From Bradyrhizobium sp. 141 (lineage in GTDB: Bacteria > Pseudomonadota > Alphaproteobacteria > Rhizobiales > Xanthobacteraceae): a stretch of 64,000 nucleotides of DNA. Position numbers and translations under genes: made by a program. Shown in pieces: positions 54,624 to 63,613 of this stretch. The stretch is taken from positions 434,001 to 498,000 of the forward strand of contig NZ_JADPKR010000013.1 of assembly GCF_023074055.1 (NCBI RefSeq). Reading direction: 5' to 3'. Each line of letters starts with the position of its first letter. The first letter of the stretch is position 1. The notes under the pieces were generated by a model. It had not been told where the DNA came from. It saw nothing but the letters and a program-made list of their open reading frames with translations, and did no database searches.

Positions 54624-54845
54624 ATGGCAACCCAAATCGTTTTGGATCAGACGGGCGACACGCGCCACGAGTTTGATCCTGGCAATGCCGAAGCGCTGGC
54701 GCGAGCCGAACGGCGCTTTCGGGAGCTGACCGGAGCCGGCTTCACCGCCGCGCTGCGGACCGGGCCGGGCGAGGTGACCCGTATCCGATCGTTCGATCCG
54801 ACCGCGCAGGAAACGCTGTTCTATCCCCGTCTGGTCGGCGGTTGA
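54624..54845 (+). CDS. Hypothetical protein, 73 aa
   Basis: 73-residue protein: a short strand (QIVLDQTGDTRHEFDP), a helix (AEALARAERRFRELTGAGF) and a second part (GEVTRIRSFDPTAQETLFYPRL). AGGAG at 54612 sits 8 bp before the ATG. It forms a pair with the next gene, 12 bp downstream. No family recognised; the pattern FDPTAQETLFYPRLVGG suggests a conserved ligand-binding end. Confidence 0.65.
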   Translation: MATQIVLDQTGDTRHEFDPGNAEALARAERRFRELTGAGFTAALRTGPGEVTRIRSFDPTAQETLFYPRLVGG

Positions 54846-54857
54846 TCTGAGCTGCTC

Positions 54858-55280
54858 ATGATCGCGGCAGTTTGGCTCCGCGCCCCGGCGCGTGCGCGCC
54901 TGCATGCGCTGCGCGAACTCTATCGGCGCTTCTTCGGCGAGAACACGCCGGATGCCCGCGGCCGCCGGCTGCTCTTCGAATGGCTCTCGCCCGCACAACG
55001 CGCGCAATTCGAGGAGCACCGGTATTTCGACGTTGTCGGCTGCGACACGGGAAAGGCTTATCGCATTCACTACGGCACCGCCGCCAACGTCCACGAAATC
55101 GACGGTGAAGGCCGGGCGACGATGGGATGGTGCTTCGTCCCGTCAGGCTTCCTGGTGCCCGGCGACGTCATGCTGGCGCAAAAGATTGCGCTCGAGACCG
55201 ACGAAAGGGGCGCACTGGCGCTCGCCAACCGGTTTCCGCCGGCTACCCATTCGGAGCATTTTTACCGGCGGCCGTTCTAG
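54858..55280 (+). CDS. Hypothetical protein, 140 aa
   Basis: 140-residue protein, partner of the 73-aa gene. The N-terminal half is Arg-rich and helical (RLHALRELYRRFFGENTPDARGRR; FEWLSPAQRAQFEEHRYFDV). The second half (KAYRIHYGTAANVHEID; GWCFVPSGFLVPGDVMLAQKIALETDE) is beta-rich. Cys at about 56 and 91. No function recognised. Confidence 0.65.
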   Translation: MIAAVWLRAPARARLHALRELYRRFFGENTPDARGRRLLFEWLSPAQRAQFEEHRYFDVVGCDTGKAYRIHYGTAANVHEIDGEGRATMGWCFVPSGFLVPGDVMLAQKIALETDERGALALANRFPPATHSEHFYRRPF

Positions 55281-55300
55281 CGCCGGAAATGGCGGAGCGC

Positions 55301-55393
55301 TCAGTAGTGCGTCGTGCGGTAGGCATCCAACGCATGCGCCGCGAAGACGCCGACGCTGCAAAGGGCGAGCAGGGCGGAGATCAGCTCGATCAT
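55301..55393 (-). CDS. 30-aa single-helix membrane miniprotein
   Basis: MIELISALLALCSVGVFAAH followed by ALDAYRTTHY: one membrane helix and a short polar tail. GGGAGG lies about 8 bp before the ATG, one of the best ribosome-binding sites in the window. The ATG overlaps the stop of the preceding 27-aa frame (ATGA), which implies coupled translation. In size and shape it resembles small subunits such as KdpF or CydX, but no partner is nearby. Confidence 0.5.
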   Translation of the reverse strand: MIELISALLALCSVGVFAAHALDAYRTTHY

Positions 55394-55473
55394 AGCTCGT
55401 CCTCCCGCGCTGGTTGGCCAACGAGGTTCTGGCAGCAGGAATATTCGTAGATCAGGTCGAGGAAGAATTGCAT
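55390..55473 (-). CDS. 27-aa leader-like miniprotein
   Basis: 27 codons beginning MQFFLDLIYEYSCCQNLVG and ending in an acidic DEL, with a CC pair. AGGG lies about 10 bp upstream of the ATG at 55473. Its stop overlaps the start of the 30-aa membrane miniprotein. It may be a real peptide or a translated leader that controls the second frame. Confidence 0.4.
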   Translation of the reverse strand: MQFFLDLIYEYSCCQNLVGQPAREDEL

Positions 55474-55710
55474 GGTGGCCGTCCCTGTATTTATTTTGAC
55501 AACCACTTAACCGGCGATCTGTTTCAGGCGTGTTTCGTCGCATCGGGAATGCGGTTTCGCGGGGGAACCCCCGGGGTGGGTTTGTGCACTGCGGGCCCGC
55601 CAAATGCCGCGGCGGGATAGGACCCTGGCACCTCTTGCAGCCGGCGCCGGCCCTTGCGGGTCTCCCGCAGAGGTGGTCATCTCGGCCCGGGGAACGCGCT
55701 GGAGGCTGAC

Positions 55711-56208
55711 ATGAAACGATTCCTTCTTGCCGTTTTGCTGGCCGCGGTCGCCCAAGGCGCCGGGCCGGCGCTTGCGCAACAATCCAAGGTCGCCGACTGG
55801 ACCATCGAGAAGCGTACGCAGGATACGCACTGCAATGCGAGCCGTGGCGACAAGGACAAGGATGACGAGAACCGCGACTACGTCATCGTGATCACCTATT
55901 CCGAGAAGGCGATCGTGATCGTGATGATCTACGATGGCTGGGAATGGGAGAAGGTCGGCGAGATCCTTCGGGCTGATGTCGGCACTGACGATGCGGACAT
56001 CATGAAAAAGGCAAAGTGGGAGGTCATGGACAAGACCACCGTGCGCGGCATCTTCGAGTACGACCAGTCGATGATGGATCGCCTGTCGAAGGCCAAGCGC
56101 CTCACGCTCGATTTCGAGGACGATGACGACGACAGTATCGAGATGCAGATGCCGCGTGCCGGCGAAGCGCTGGCGGCGTTGAAGTTCTGCGAGGAGAACC
56201 GGAAATAG
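55711..56208 (+). CDS. Exported hypothetical protein, 165 aa
   Basis: 165-residue precursor with signal peptide MKRFLLAVLLAAVAQGAGPALA and an acidic mature domain (DKDKDDENRDYVIVITYSEKAIVIVMIYDGWEWE; DFEDDDDDSIEMQMP). Two Cys (about 41 and 160) could pair. GGAGG lies 5 bp upstream of the ATG at 55711. The acidic runs suggest cation binding, but no motif is recognised. Confidence 0.72.
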   Translation: MKRFLLAVLLAAVAQGAGPALAQQSKVADWTIEKRTQDTHCNASRGDKDKDDENRDYVIVITYSEKAIVIVMIYDGWEWEKVGEILRADVGTDDADIMKKAKWEVMDKTTVRGIFEYDQSMMDRLSKAKRLTLDFEDDDDDSIEMQMPRAGEALAALKFCEENRK

Positions 56209-56511
56209 ATTGCCGATGCCGGCTTTGAAGCCGACAGGGCGACGGCAATGAGCGGGTTGCAACGAACGGGCGCGTGACTCATCGCACACAGTCCGCGCGC
56301 TGTTCGCATTTATCCTAGTCTTTGGCGAAACAGTCCAAGCCGCACCCTGCGGTTGACGTTACGCAAGGACGATGTTCGATATTCCAGCATCTGGCTGCAA
56401 CGTTTTTTCCTCGTCGAAGGCGGCAATTGACCGGCCCGTCTTCTCCGCCGGTTCCCGGATCGCGAGTTCTCCCCCTCGCGCGGGCCACACGCCGATTGCG
56501 TCGTCCGTCCG
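56209..56511. other. Intergenic region before the first luxR-type gene
   Basis: 303 bp. A TTGACG box at 56353-56358 is the only promoter-like element, and its best -10 partner (GATATT, 56378-56383) has a long 19-bp spacer. The 16-bp palindrome of the other LuxR-linked promoters is absent here. Confidence 0.4.
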
Positions 56512-57651
56512 ATGACGATCCACCAGGCAAATCGGTTCTCGTCCCTCATCGGCGAGATTTACGATGCGGCGGTCGATCCCGCGCTGCGTAGCAGCGCACT
56601 GGAACAGGTTTCGCATTTCGTCGGCGGCTGCGCCGCGATGATCCTGTCCAGGGATTCTGCGCGGCTTTCGATCGAGATTCACCAGCATTTTGGAATCGAT
56701 GCCCACTTCCGTCAGCTTTATCGTGACCGGTACGTGGAGTTCGACCCTCTGCTCGATCGTCACCTCACTCTCGCCCCCGAACAGACGATCGGCGTGACCG
56801 ATATCATGCCCCATGCGCATTTTCTGGAGACGAGTTTCTATCGCGAGTGGGTGGAACCGCAAGGGGCGGTAGACCTTGCGACGATCGCGCTCGAGAAGAC
56901 GCGCGCCCGCACCACGATCCTGCAGGTGTTGCGCCATCGCTCCCGCGGAACCGTCGACGACGTGATGCGTGAGCGCATGCGGCTGCTTGCTCCGCACATC
57001 CAGCGGTCGCAGATCATGGGTCGGCAGATCAGGGCCCGTTCCCATACAGTGGATGACCTGGCCGATGTCCTCGACGGACTGAACACGGCGATCTGTCTGC
57101 TCGACGCAGGCGGCCGGGTCGTCCATGCCAACGCCGCATGCCGCCAGTTGTTCGCCGATGCCAATCTGCTCGCGATGGTTGGCGACCGGATCGTGGCGCG
57201 CAACACCCAGACCGACAAGATATTCCGCGGCCTGTGCGAAATCGATGGAAGCACTCGTCGTCAGATCCAGCTTGCGACGTCGGCTGATGGGCAGCATTAT
57301 CTGGTCCATGCCTTTCCTCTGAAGCGGGATCGCAGCCCGCCACGGGACATCGCAGCCACGATGCTCTTCGTTCAAAGAGCCTCCATGCTGCCATTGCTCG
57401 CAGCCGACGCGATCGCAGCGGCCTTCAGGCTGACGCCGTCCGAATTGCGCGTGCTGATGGCAATCATCGAGATCGGCGGCGTTCCCGACATCGCTGCAAA
57501 GCTCGGCATTGCCGAGACGACGGTGAAAACGCATCTCGGCCGCTTGTTCGAGAAAACGGGTGCTGGCAGGCAGGCCGATCTGGTGAAGATCGCCGCCGGC
57601 TTTGCCGTGCCATTCGCGCGGCGAACGAATGGCGATGACGGAGCCAGGTAG
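56512..57651 (+). CDS. LuxR-type transcriptional regulator, paralogue 1
   Basis: 379-residue regulator with a C-terminal LuxR/FixJ helix-turn-helix (LTPSELRVLMAIIEIGGVPDIAAKLGIAETTVKTHLGRLFEKTG, about 308-351). A PAS-like segment precedes it (DVLDGLNTAICLLDAGGRVVHANAACRQLF, about 187-216). The N-terminal 170 residues (LIGEIYDAAVDPALRSSALEQVSHFVGG; FDPLL; FYREWVEPQG) match the other two paralogues. No ribosome-binding site stands out at the ATG. Confidence 0.88.
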   Translation: MTIHQANRFSSLIGEIYDAAVDPALRSSALEQVSHFVGGCAAMILSRDSARLSIEIHQHFGIDAHFRQLYRDRYVEFDPLLDRHLTLAPEQTIGVTDIMPHAHFLETSFYREWVEPQGAVDLATIALEKTRARTTILQVLRHRSRGTVDDVMRERMRLLAPHIQRSQIMGRQIRARSHTVDDLADVLDGLNTAICLLDAGGRVVHANAACRQLFADANLLAMVGDRIVARNTQTDKIFRGLCEIDGSTRRQIQLATSADGQHYLVHAFPLKRDRSPPRDIAATMLFVQRASMLPLLAADAIAAAFRLTPSELRVLMAIIEIGGVPDIAAKLGIAETTVKTHLGRLFEKTGAGRQADLVKIAAGFAVPFARRTNGDDGAR

Positions 57652-57879
57652 TTCGTTCTCACATGGCTCGTTATTCCATGCCGCGCTCTCAATCCATTGT
57701 GATGAGCCGAGCTCGCGGGTCCTCCGAACGCAGGACGCGAGTCATCTAGGACTTTCGTATATCGCGCTTGTGAAAAGAAGAGCAGCGTGCGCCGCACGGA
57801 CATGCCGCGACGGCATTGAACGCGCGTGTGAGGAAACGACAGCGTATGGCCGGCCTGCTCGTCGGTTGGAGAGATTGCA

Positions 57880-58854
57880 GTGAGCAGCATGGTTGATTTT
57901 TCCGTTCTCAATGTTTCAACGAACGACATTCCCGAGGGTGACCGCATCCCGATGCTTCGCGATTTCTATTGTCGCGGAGTATTGAAGGCCGAGGTCGAGG
58001 CAAGGGAAGGAAAGCCGGCCGCGGCGAGCTTCACGTCCCACGTCCTGCCGGAAGCCCAATTGTTGATCGGAGGATTGCGCGGAGCGCGGGTCATTCGCAC
58101 CAAGCACCTGGTGGCCGATGGCGACGACAGTCTCGCCCTGATCGTGAACCGGTCCGGCGTTCTCGGAATATCCGAGCGAGGGCACGATCTGAGGCTCCAT
58201 GCAGGAGAGGCGGTCCTGACGAGCGCGGAAGACGTCACGACGTTCGAGCGGTTGTCATTGGGCAGCTGCTTCTCGCTGCGTGTGCCGAGGCGGGTGCTGG
58301 CGCCGATGATCGTGGACGTCGACGATGCCGTGATGCGCGTCATGCCGGAAGGTTCCGCCGGACTCGGGCTGCTGGTCGACTACGCGGTGACGCTGGTGCG
58401 GGAGAAGGCGTTCGCGACGCCCGAGCTCCGGCAGCTCGGGGTCGGACACCTGCATGATCTGCTGGCGCTCGTCCTCGGTGCGACCGGTGAGACGCGAGAA
58501 CTGGCCGGACGGCGCGGCGTCAAGGCGGCCCGGCTCCAGAAGGCGAAAGTCTCCATTGCCAACAATTGCTGGCGGCAGGACCTCTCGGTGGCGACGGTTG
58601 CCCAGGAGCTTGGCGTGACGCCGCGCTATCTCCAGCGCCTGTTCGAAGCCGGCGGCAAGACGTTCTCCTCCTTTCTGACCGAACAACGCGTCAAGCGCGC
58701 CCATCGCATGCTGCGGGAACCCGGATATGCCGAGCGCACCGTGAGCTCGATCGCCTACGACGTCGGCTTCGGCGATCTCTCCTATTTCAACCGCTGCTTT
58801 CGGCGGACCTATAACGCGACGCCGAGCGATGTCAGGAGCGGCGAGGTGGCGTGA
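57880..58854 (+). CDS. AraC-family transcriptional regulator
   Basis: 324-residue regulator. The N-terminal 200 residues form a cupin-like sensing domain (AraC-binding-like_2 type, with LRLHAGEAVLTSAEDVTTFERL). The C-terminal AraC DNA-binding region has two helix-turn-helix motifs: DLSVATVAQELGVTPRYLQRLFEAGGKTFSSFL, and RTVSSIAYDVGFGDLSYFNRCFRRTYNATPSDVR. Start is a GTG at 57880 with GGAGAG about 10 bp upstream; an ATG at 57889 is an alternative. Confidence 0.88.
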   Translation: MSSMVDFSVLNVSTNDIPEGDRIPMLRDFYCRGVLKAEVEAREGKPAAASFTSHVLPEAQLLIGGLRGARVIRTKHLVADGDDSLALIVNRSGVLGISERGHDLRLHAGEAVLTSAEDVTTFERLSLGSCFSLRVPRRVLAPMIVDVDDAVMRVMPEGSAGLGLLVDYAVTLVREKAFATPELRQLGVGHLHDLLALVLGATGETRELAGRRGVKAARLQKAKVSIANNCWRQDLSVATVAQELGVTPRYLQRLFEAGGKTFSSFLTEQRVKRAHRMLREPGYAERTVSSIAYDVGFGDLSYFNRCFRRTYNATPSDVRSGEVA

Positions 58855-58933
58855 CCGCGTTCGACCAGATTTCAATTCAAATCTCGATTTTAGGGGCGGC
58901 GCGGGCGTGCGCTGTCAGTAGTTGGAGTGTTGC

Positions 58934-59182
58934 ATGCGCCGCTTTTTCTTTGACCTGTTGGTCGGCAATGTCGTGAAGATCGATCCGGGCGGCATGATTT
59001 TCGAGCAATCCAACGCGACGTTCGTCGTTGCCGACGAGATGGCCAGACATCTGTTCGTCTGGCGCGACGACCTGCGCGATCGCGACGCCTGGATCCGCGT
59101 CCGCGACAATAGCGGGCGCGAAATCTATCGCGCCGAGGTCTGGTCCGAGAGTGCGGAGAAGGTCGGCTGGGACCAGGCATAA
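58934..59182 (+). CDS. DUF6894-like small protein, 82 aa
   Basis: 82-residue protein beginning MRRFFFDLLVGNVVKIDPGGM, like the abundant small Bradyrhizobium proteins of DUF6894 (MPRFFF...). Predicted fold: strands, one helix (ATFVVADEMARHLFVW), strands (AWIRVRDNSGREIYRAEVW). GGAG lies about 7 bp before the ATG at 58934. Function unknown. Confidence 0.68.
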   Translation: MRRFFFDLLVGNVVKIDPGGMIFEQSNATFVVADEMARHLFVWRDDLRDRDAWIRVRDNSGREIYRAEVWSESAEKVGWDQA

Positions 59183-59334
59183 GCGCCCCGGCGACAATGT
59201 CACAACTTTGCATCAGTGCGCGGCGAAACGGCATCGGGTCGTTCTGATCCGAGACCCGGTCGTATCAGTCCAAGTCGGATGCGACGGGCTTTTCTACCTT
59301 GGCGTTCAGCGAATCCAATTCGTGTTAGCCGGCG

Positions 59335-59350
59335 TCCTCCGATCGGAGGA
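59335..59350. promoter_or_regulatory. 16-bp perfect palindrome upstream of the autotransporter
   Basis: TCCTCCGATCGGAGGA, 60 bp before the chosen autotransporter start. The identical sequence occurs at 62307-62322, 61 bp before the second luxR-type gene. Candidate operator, perhaps for one of the LuxR paralogues. Confidence 0.7.
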
Positions 59351-59410
59351 GGCCGGGGGCAATGTGCCTGTGGGCCGCGAGGCGAAATGACGGCGACCGA
59401 GGAAGTGAAA

Positions 59411-62238
59411 ATGAATGCGACGGGTCGGGACAGCATTAGGCGATGGCGTTTCGTGTGGCGACCGATACGACTTCTTGCACCGGCGCTGCTGATGACGCCG
59501 TTGCTCGTGGTCGACCGGGCCGAGGCTGCATGCACGCCGACGGCGCCGGTGAACAATGCGACCGTCAACTGCACCGGGACGACGACTAACGCCAATGGGA
59601 CGAATGGCTATGGCACAGCCGCAGACGTTGGCAATACCTACAACATCGACGCAGGGGGGAGCCTGAACGGTACGGGCACGGGACTTGTGTTCGACAGCGG
59701 CACGGTGAACAATCTCGGTTCGATCCAGGGAAGTGACGTCGCAGTTCGGGCAAGCAGCAACGCGGTAATCAATAATCTCGGGGCTTCATCCCAGATCTTC
59801 TCCAATGCCGACAATGCCTCGGCGATTGCAGGACAGGAGCTGCATATCCGCAACGAGGGCCACATCGTTGTAACCGGGGTAGACGGCATCGGCATCAAGG
59901 CAGGAGGCAGCGACAGAAGTGAGCTCATCAACACAGGCTCGATCGACGCGGCTAAATTTGCCGTCCTTAGTAACGGAGGTCTCACGGTCACGAATTCCGG
60001 CGGCATTCGTGCTCTTGTTCCGGGCGGATTCGCGATCGACAGCATCTTCCTGACCGTCGCCAACAGCGGTGTGATCGCCGGCGGGTTCACCGCGATTGGC
60101 GCCAACACCCTAAATCTCACGAACGGCTTAACGGGTCAGATCGTGCAGCTTGACGCGAACGGAGCCGCCATATTGGGGATAAGCCTCAATGGCTCGAACG
60201 CCGGGCAGATCATTGCGCAGGGGGCGAACAGTCGGGGCATTAGCATCGGCGTAATCACCTTCGACAATTCCGGCCTGGTTCAAGGAGACTCGAGGGGCAT
60301 CGACGCCAGTGATGCCGCGATTACGAACTCTGGAACAATCGTCGCAGCGGGCGCAACAGGCATAGCCATTCTCAGCACCGCCGCCAGAATTCAGAATACA
60401 GGACAATCTCCGGCTTCCAGGCGATTTCCGTTGTCGACAGGTTATCGGTCTCGAACTCAGGCACGATCTCCGGCGGCAATCTCGGAATAATTGCCAGCGA
60501 TGCCACCGTCAGGAATTCCGGCCTGATCGAAGCGTCGGGTGCCGGGTTTGCAATAGCTACAATACGCGGGATTGATCTGGACAATTCCGGAACGATCAGA
60601 GCTGGCGGGGGATCGGTCGGCATTCAAATCGGCAGAGGCGGAACGATCGTCAATTCAGGGAGCATCGCGGCAGACGGGGCGGCAATACTGCACTTCGCCA
60701 GCACGGATGCAGCCTTGGCGATCGCGAACACGGCGTCAGGCAGTATCATCGGCGGTTCCGGAATAGTGTCAGCCGGATCGCTGAACATCGTCAATGCCGG
60801 CACGATTCGAGGGAATGTTCCCGGCGGCGTCGCCGTGAGTGCGAATTTCGTCAACCTCAACAATGGTGGCTCCATCGCCGGCACCTTGGGAATCCAGTCG
60901 GGTGGCGCCGCCAACATCACGAACTCCGGAACGATCACCGGCACCGGCGGCACGGCGATGAAGCTGTCGAGCGATGCCGACATCCTGACATTGCTGCCGG
61001 GTTCGAAGATCAACGGTGTCGTCGATTTCGGGTTCGGGGCCGACGTAGTCAATGTTAACCTCGTCGCGCCGGCGACGCGGGTGTCGTCGCTGACGACGAT
61101 CTCGTTGCCGACCTTCATCAACTTCAATGGCACCATCAACACCAGCGTGTCGGGCGGTCGTTTCAACGGTCCGTCGGTCGTCTCCGGCACCACGCTCGCA
61201 ACCCTCGATCCCACCGCGCTGGCGCTGACCGATCGTACGCTGATGGATTTTACGGGCGGCGTCTCCTCGCTGGTGCAGGGCCGCTTGAGCGGCGGCGCGG
61301 TGCCGGTCGGAAGCAACATGATGGCGATGGCCTATGCGCCCGAGACGGCGCAGGCCGGTCCCTTCTCCAAGGCGCCGCGCAGCCTGTGGACCGATCCAGC
61401 CCCGATCACGGTCTGGGCCAACAGCTTTGGCGGCCAGCGCATCCAGGACGAGACCGCCTCGACGTTGCGCGCGACCTCGACCGCCTGGGGCGGAGCGATC
61501 GGCATCGACCGCAAGGTGCGGCCGGACTGGCTGGTCGGCGCCTTCCTCGGCGGCGGGCAGGGCGGCCTCTCGGTCGACCTCAACTCGCAGTCGGTCGACA
61601 CCAATTACGTGTTCGCCGGCGCCTACAGCCGCTTCGAGTGGGCCTCACAGGTCTTCGACTTCACGATCCAGGGCGGCAATGCCGACAACAGGTCGCGCCG
61701 TCTGGTGCTGAACAATGCCGCGGTCGGCGGCATGGAGACGGCGAGGGCGAATTACAGCGGCTGGTACATCAGCCCGGAAGTCGCCTACGGCTACAGGCTC
61801 AACATCGGCAACGGCTATGTGCTGACGCCGACGGCGCGGTTGCGATATGTCGCCGGCCGGTTCGACGGCTACAGCGAGACCGGGTCGGCGCAAGGCCTGT
61901 CGGTCGGCGGCCGCACGCTGCAGGACTTTGAGGAGCGCGGCGAGGTGGACCTCTCGCGTGTCACCAGTCTCGCCGGCGGCGAGCTCAAGGCCAACATCCA
62001 TGGCGGCGTGATCGCGCTCCAGCGCGTCGGCGACGCCACCATCAACACGGCGCTGCTCGGACAGAACCTGTCGTTCGTCACGCCCGGCAGCCGCAGCACT
62101 GTCGGCGCGGTGGTCGGCCTCGGCTTCGACTACCGCACCAGCCGCAACGTGTCCGTGTTCGGCGCGGTCGAGGGCATGATGATGTCCGACCAGAGCCGCA
62201 CCGGCACCGCGAAAGGCGGCGTTCGCGTCGCGTTCTGA
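59411..62238 (+). pseudogene. Autotransporter adhesin-like gene with a one-base frameshift
   Basis: Reading begins at the ATG at 59411 (AGGAAG 6 bp upstream; an ATG at 59387 is possible). A signal peptide ends RAEAA, then a passenger repeats an N-S/N-G-x-I motif (NTGSI, NSGGI, NSGVI, NSGLV, NSGTI) typical of beta-helical autotransporters. At about 60401 the frame shifts: 59411-60402 is followed by an open frame in the next phase from 60403 to 62238. That frame continues the same repeats ([28 protein letters not shown]) and ends in a 12-strand barrel with C-terminal GGVRVAF. One missing base in ACAGGACAATC explains the break. Without it the product would be about 942 residues. Confidence 0.85.
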
Positions 62239-62306
62239 GCCGGCATCAGCCCTGGCGGTTCGAACACGACGCCCGCCGGCCGGGTGCCATCCGCCCGGCC
62301 GGCGCC

Positions 62307-62322
62307 TCCTCCGATCGGAGGA
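62307..62322. promoter_or_regulatory. 16-bp perfect palindrome upstream of luxR paralogue 2
   Basis: Identical to 59335-59350, again about 61 bp from a start codon and again preceded by GCCGGCG. It lies between the autotransporter stop and the luxR gene, so it marks a separate promoter. Confidence 0.7.
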
Positions 62323-62383
62323 TGTCGCATGCTACGGTTGTGTTATTCTCGCCGGCATTGATCATTCAGTGCCATTTTGAGCC

Positions 62384-63502
62384 ATGCACAGACCGCAGAA
62401 ACTGCCAGACCTCGTCGAATCCATCTACGATGCCGGGCTCGATCCCTCGCTGTGGAATAACGTCGTGGCCGGCATCCGGGATTTCGTCGGTGGCCAGGCC
62501 TGCGGATTGTTTTCGAAGGACTCGATCAGCAAATCCGGTGTCACGCATTACTATTGCGGAGCGGACCCGCACTACATCCAGCTCTATTCCGAGACCCATT
62601 CGAAGTTCGATCCGCTGACTGTCCTGCCGCCACACGGCCAGATTGTAAGCATTCCGGACCTCGTCGATTTCGGGGAATATCGCAAGGGACGCTTCTACCA
62701 GGAATGGATGCAGCCGCAGGGCTGCAGCGATGCGGCCAATGTCGTGCTCGAGATGTCGAATGCGAGCTGCCCCGTGATGATGACCGTGCTGTCGGGCCGC
62801 CGCATGGTCGATCGAGGCATGAAGCAGCGCCTCTCGCTCCTTGTGCCGCACGCCAGCCGCGCGCTCCTCATCAACCGCGCCATGACCGCGCAACTGACGC
62901 TGGCGACGGCACTGGCTGATGTCCTCGACAATCTGACGGCCGGAATCTTCCTGCTCGATGTCTTCTGCCGCCTGGTGCATGCAAATTCGGCCGGTCACGC
63001 CTTGCTCGCTGCCGACGACGTCGTTCGGTCTGTTGCCGGACAGCTCGTGACCTGCAGCACTGAAGCCAATCAGACGCTTCGCGACGCGCTTGCGGGCCGC
63101 CGCGACGGTACGCTGCTTGCCGCAGGCGGCCATGCTATGCCGCTGCTGTCACCCACGGGCGAGCGCTATGTCGCTCATCTGCTGCCGTTGTCCTCCGTGC
63201 TGCGCAATGGCAGCGAGCGCGTCGTCGATGCCGCCGGTGCGCTGCTTGTGCGCAAGGTGTCGCTCGATGGACGATCCTGTGGCGAATTGATCGCGCGGAC
63301 GTTCGATTTGACGCCGGCAGAGCTCCGCGTGTTCCTGTCGATCGTCGAAATCGGCGGTGTCCCGGAGACGGCGGCCGCGCTGGGCATAGCAGAAACGACG
63401 GCGAAGACGCATCTGCATCGCGTCTTCGCCAAGACCGGCGTGCGCCGGCAGGCCGATCTCGTCAAGCTCGGGGCGGGATTTGCCAATCCGCTCGTCCACT
63501 GA
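62384..63502 (+). CDS. LuxR-type transcriptional regulator, paralogue 2
   Basis: 372-residue regulator with the same layout as paralogue 1: N-terminal region (LVESIYDAGLDPSLWNNVV; HYYCGADPHYIQLYSETHS; FYQEWMQPQGCSD), a PAS-like part (DVLDNLTAGIFLLDVFCRLVHAN) and a C-terminal helix-turn-helix (LTPAELRVFLSIVEIGGVPETAAALGIAETTAKTHLHRVFAKTG). It is nearer in sequence to paralogue 3 than to 1. The ATG at 62384 has no strong ribosome-binding site. A 16-bp palindrome lies 61 bp upstream. Confidence 0.88.
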   Translation: MHRPQKLPDLVESIYDAGLDPSLWNNVVAGIRDFVGGQACGLFSKDSISKSGVTHYYCGADPHYIQLYSETHSKFDPLTVLPPHGQIVSIPDLVDFGEYRKGRFYQEWMQPQGCSDAANVVLEMSNASCPVMMTVLSGRRMVDRGMKQRLSLLVPHASRALLINRAMTAQLTLATALADVLDNLTAGIFLLDVFCRLVHANSAGHALLAADDVVRSVAGQLVTCSTEANQTLRDALAGRRDGTLLAAGGHAMPLLSPTGERYVAHLLPLSSVLRNGSERVVDAAGALLVRKVSLDGRSCGELIARTFDLTPAELRVFLSIVEIGGVPETAAALGIAETTAKTHLHRVFAKTGVRRQADLVKLGAGFANPLVH

Positions 63503-63613
63503 CCGGTAGATCGCTCTCGGCGTTGAACCTTTTGCTTCGGCGGCAGACTCACAGAAGCCGCCGGGCGAAGAACATTCCGCAAATCTCCAGCTTTGACATC
63601 ATTGGCTGTTCCG

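Noticed and set aside
60392..60420. Programmed frameshifting in the autotransporter
   Set aside because: No slippery heptamer, homopolymer or downstream hairpin is seen; a plain one-base deletion or sequencing error is simpler.
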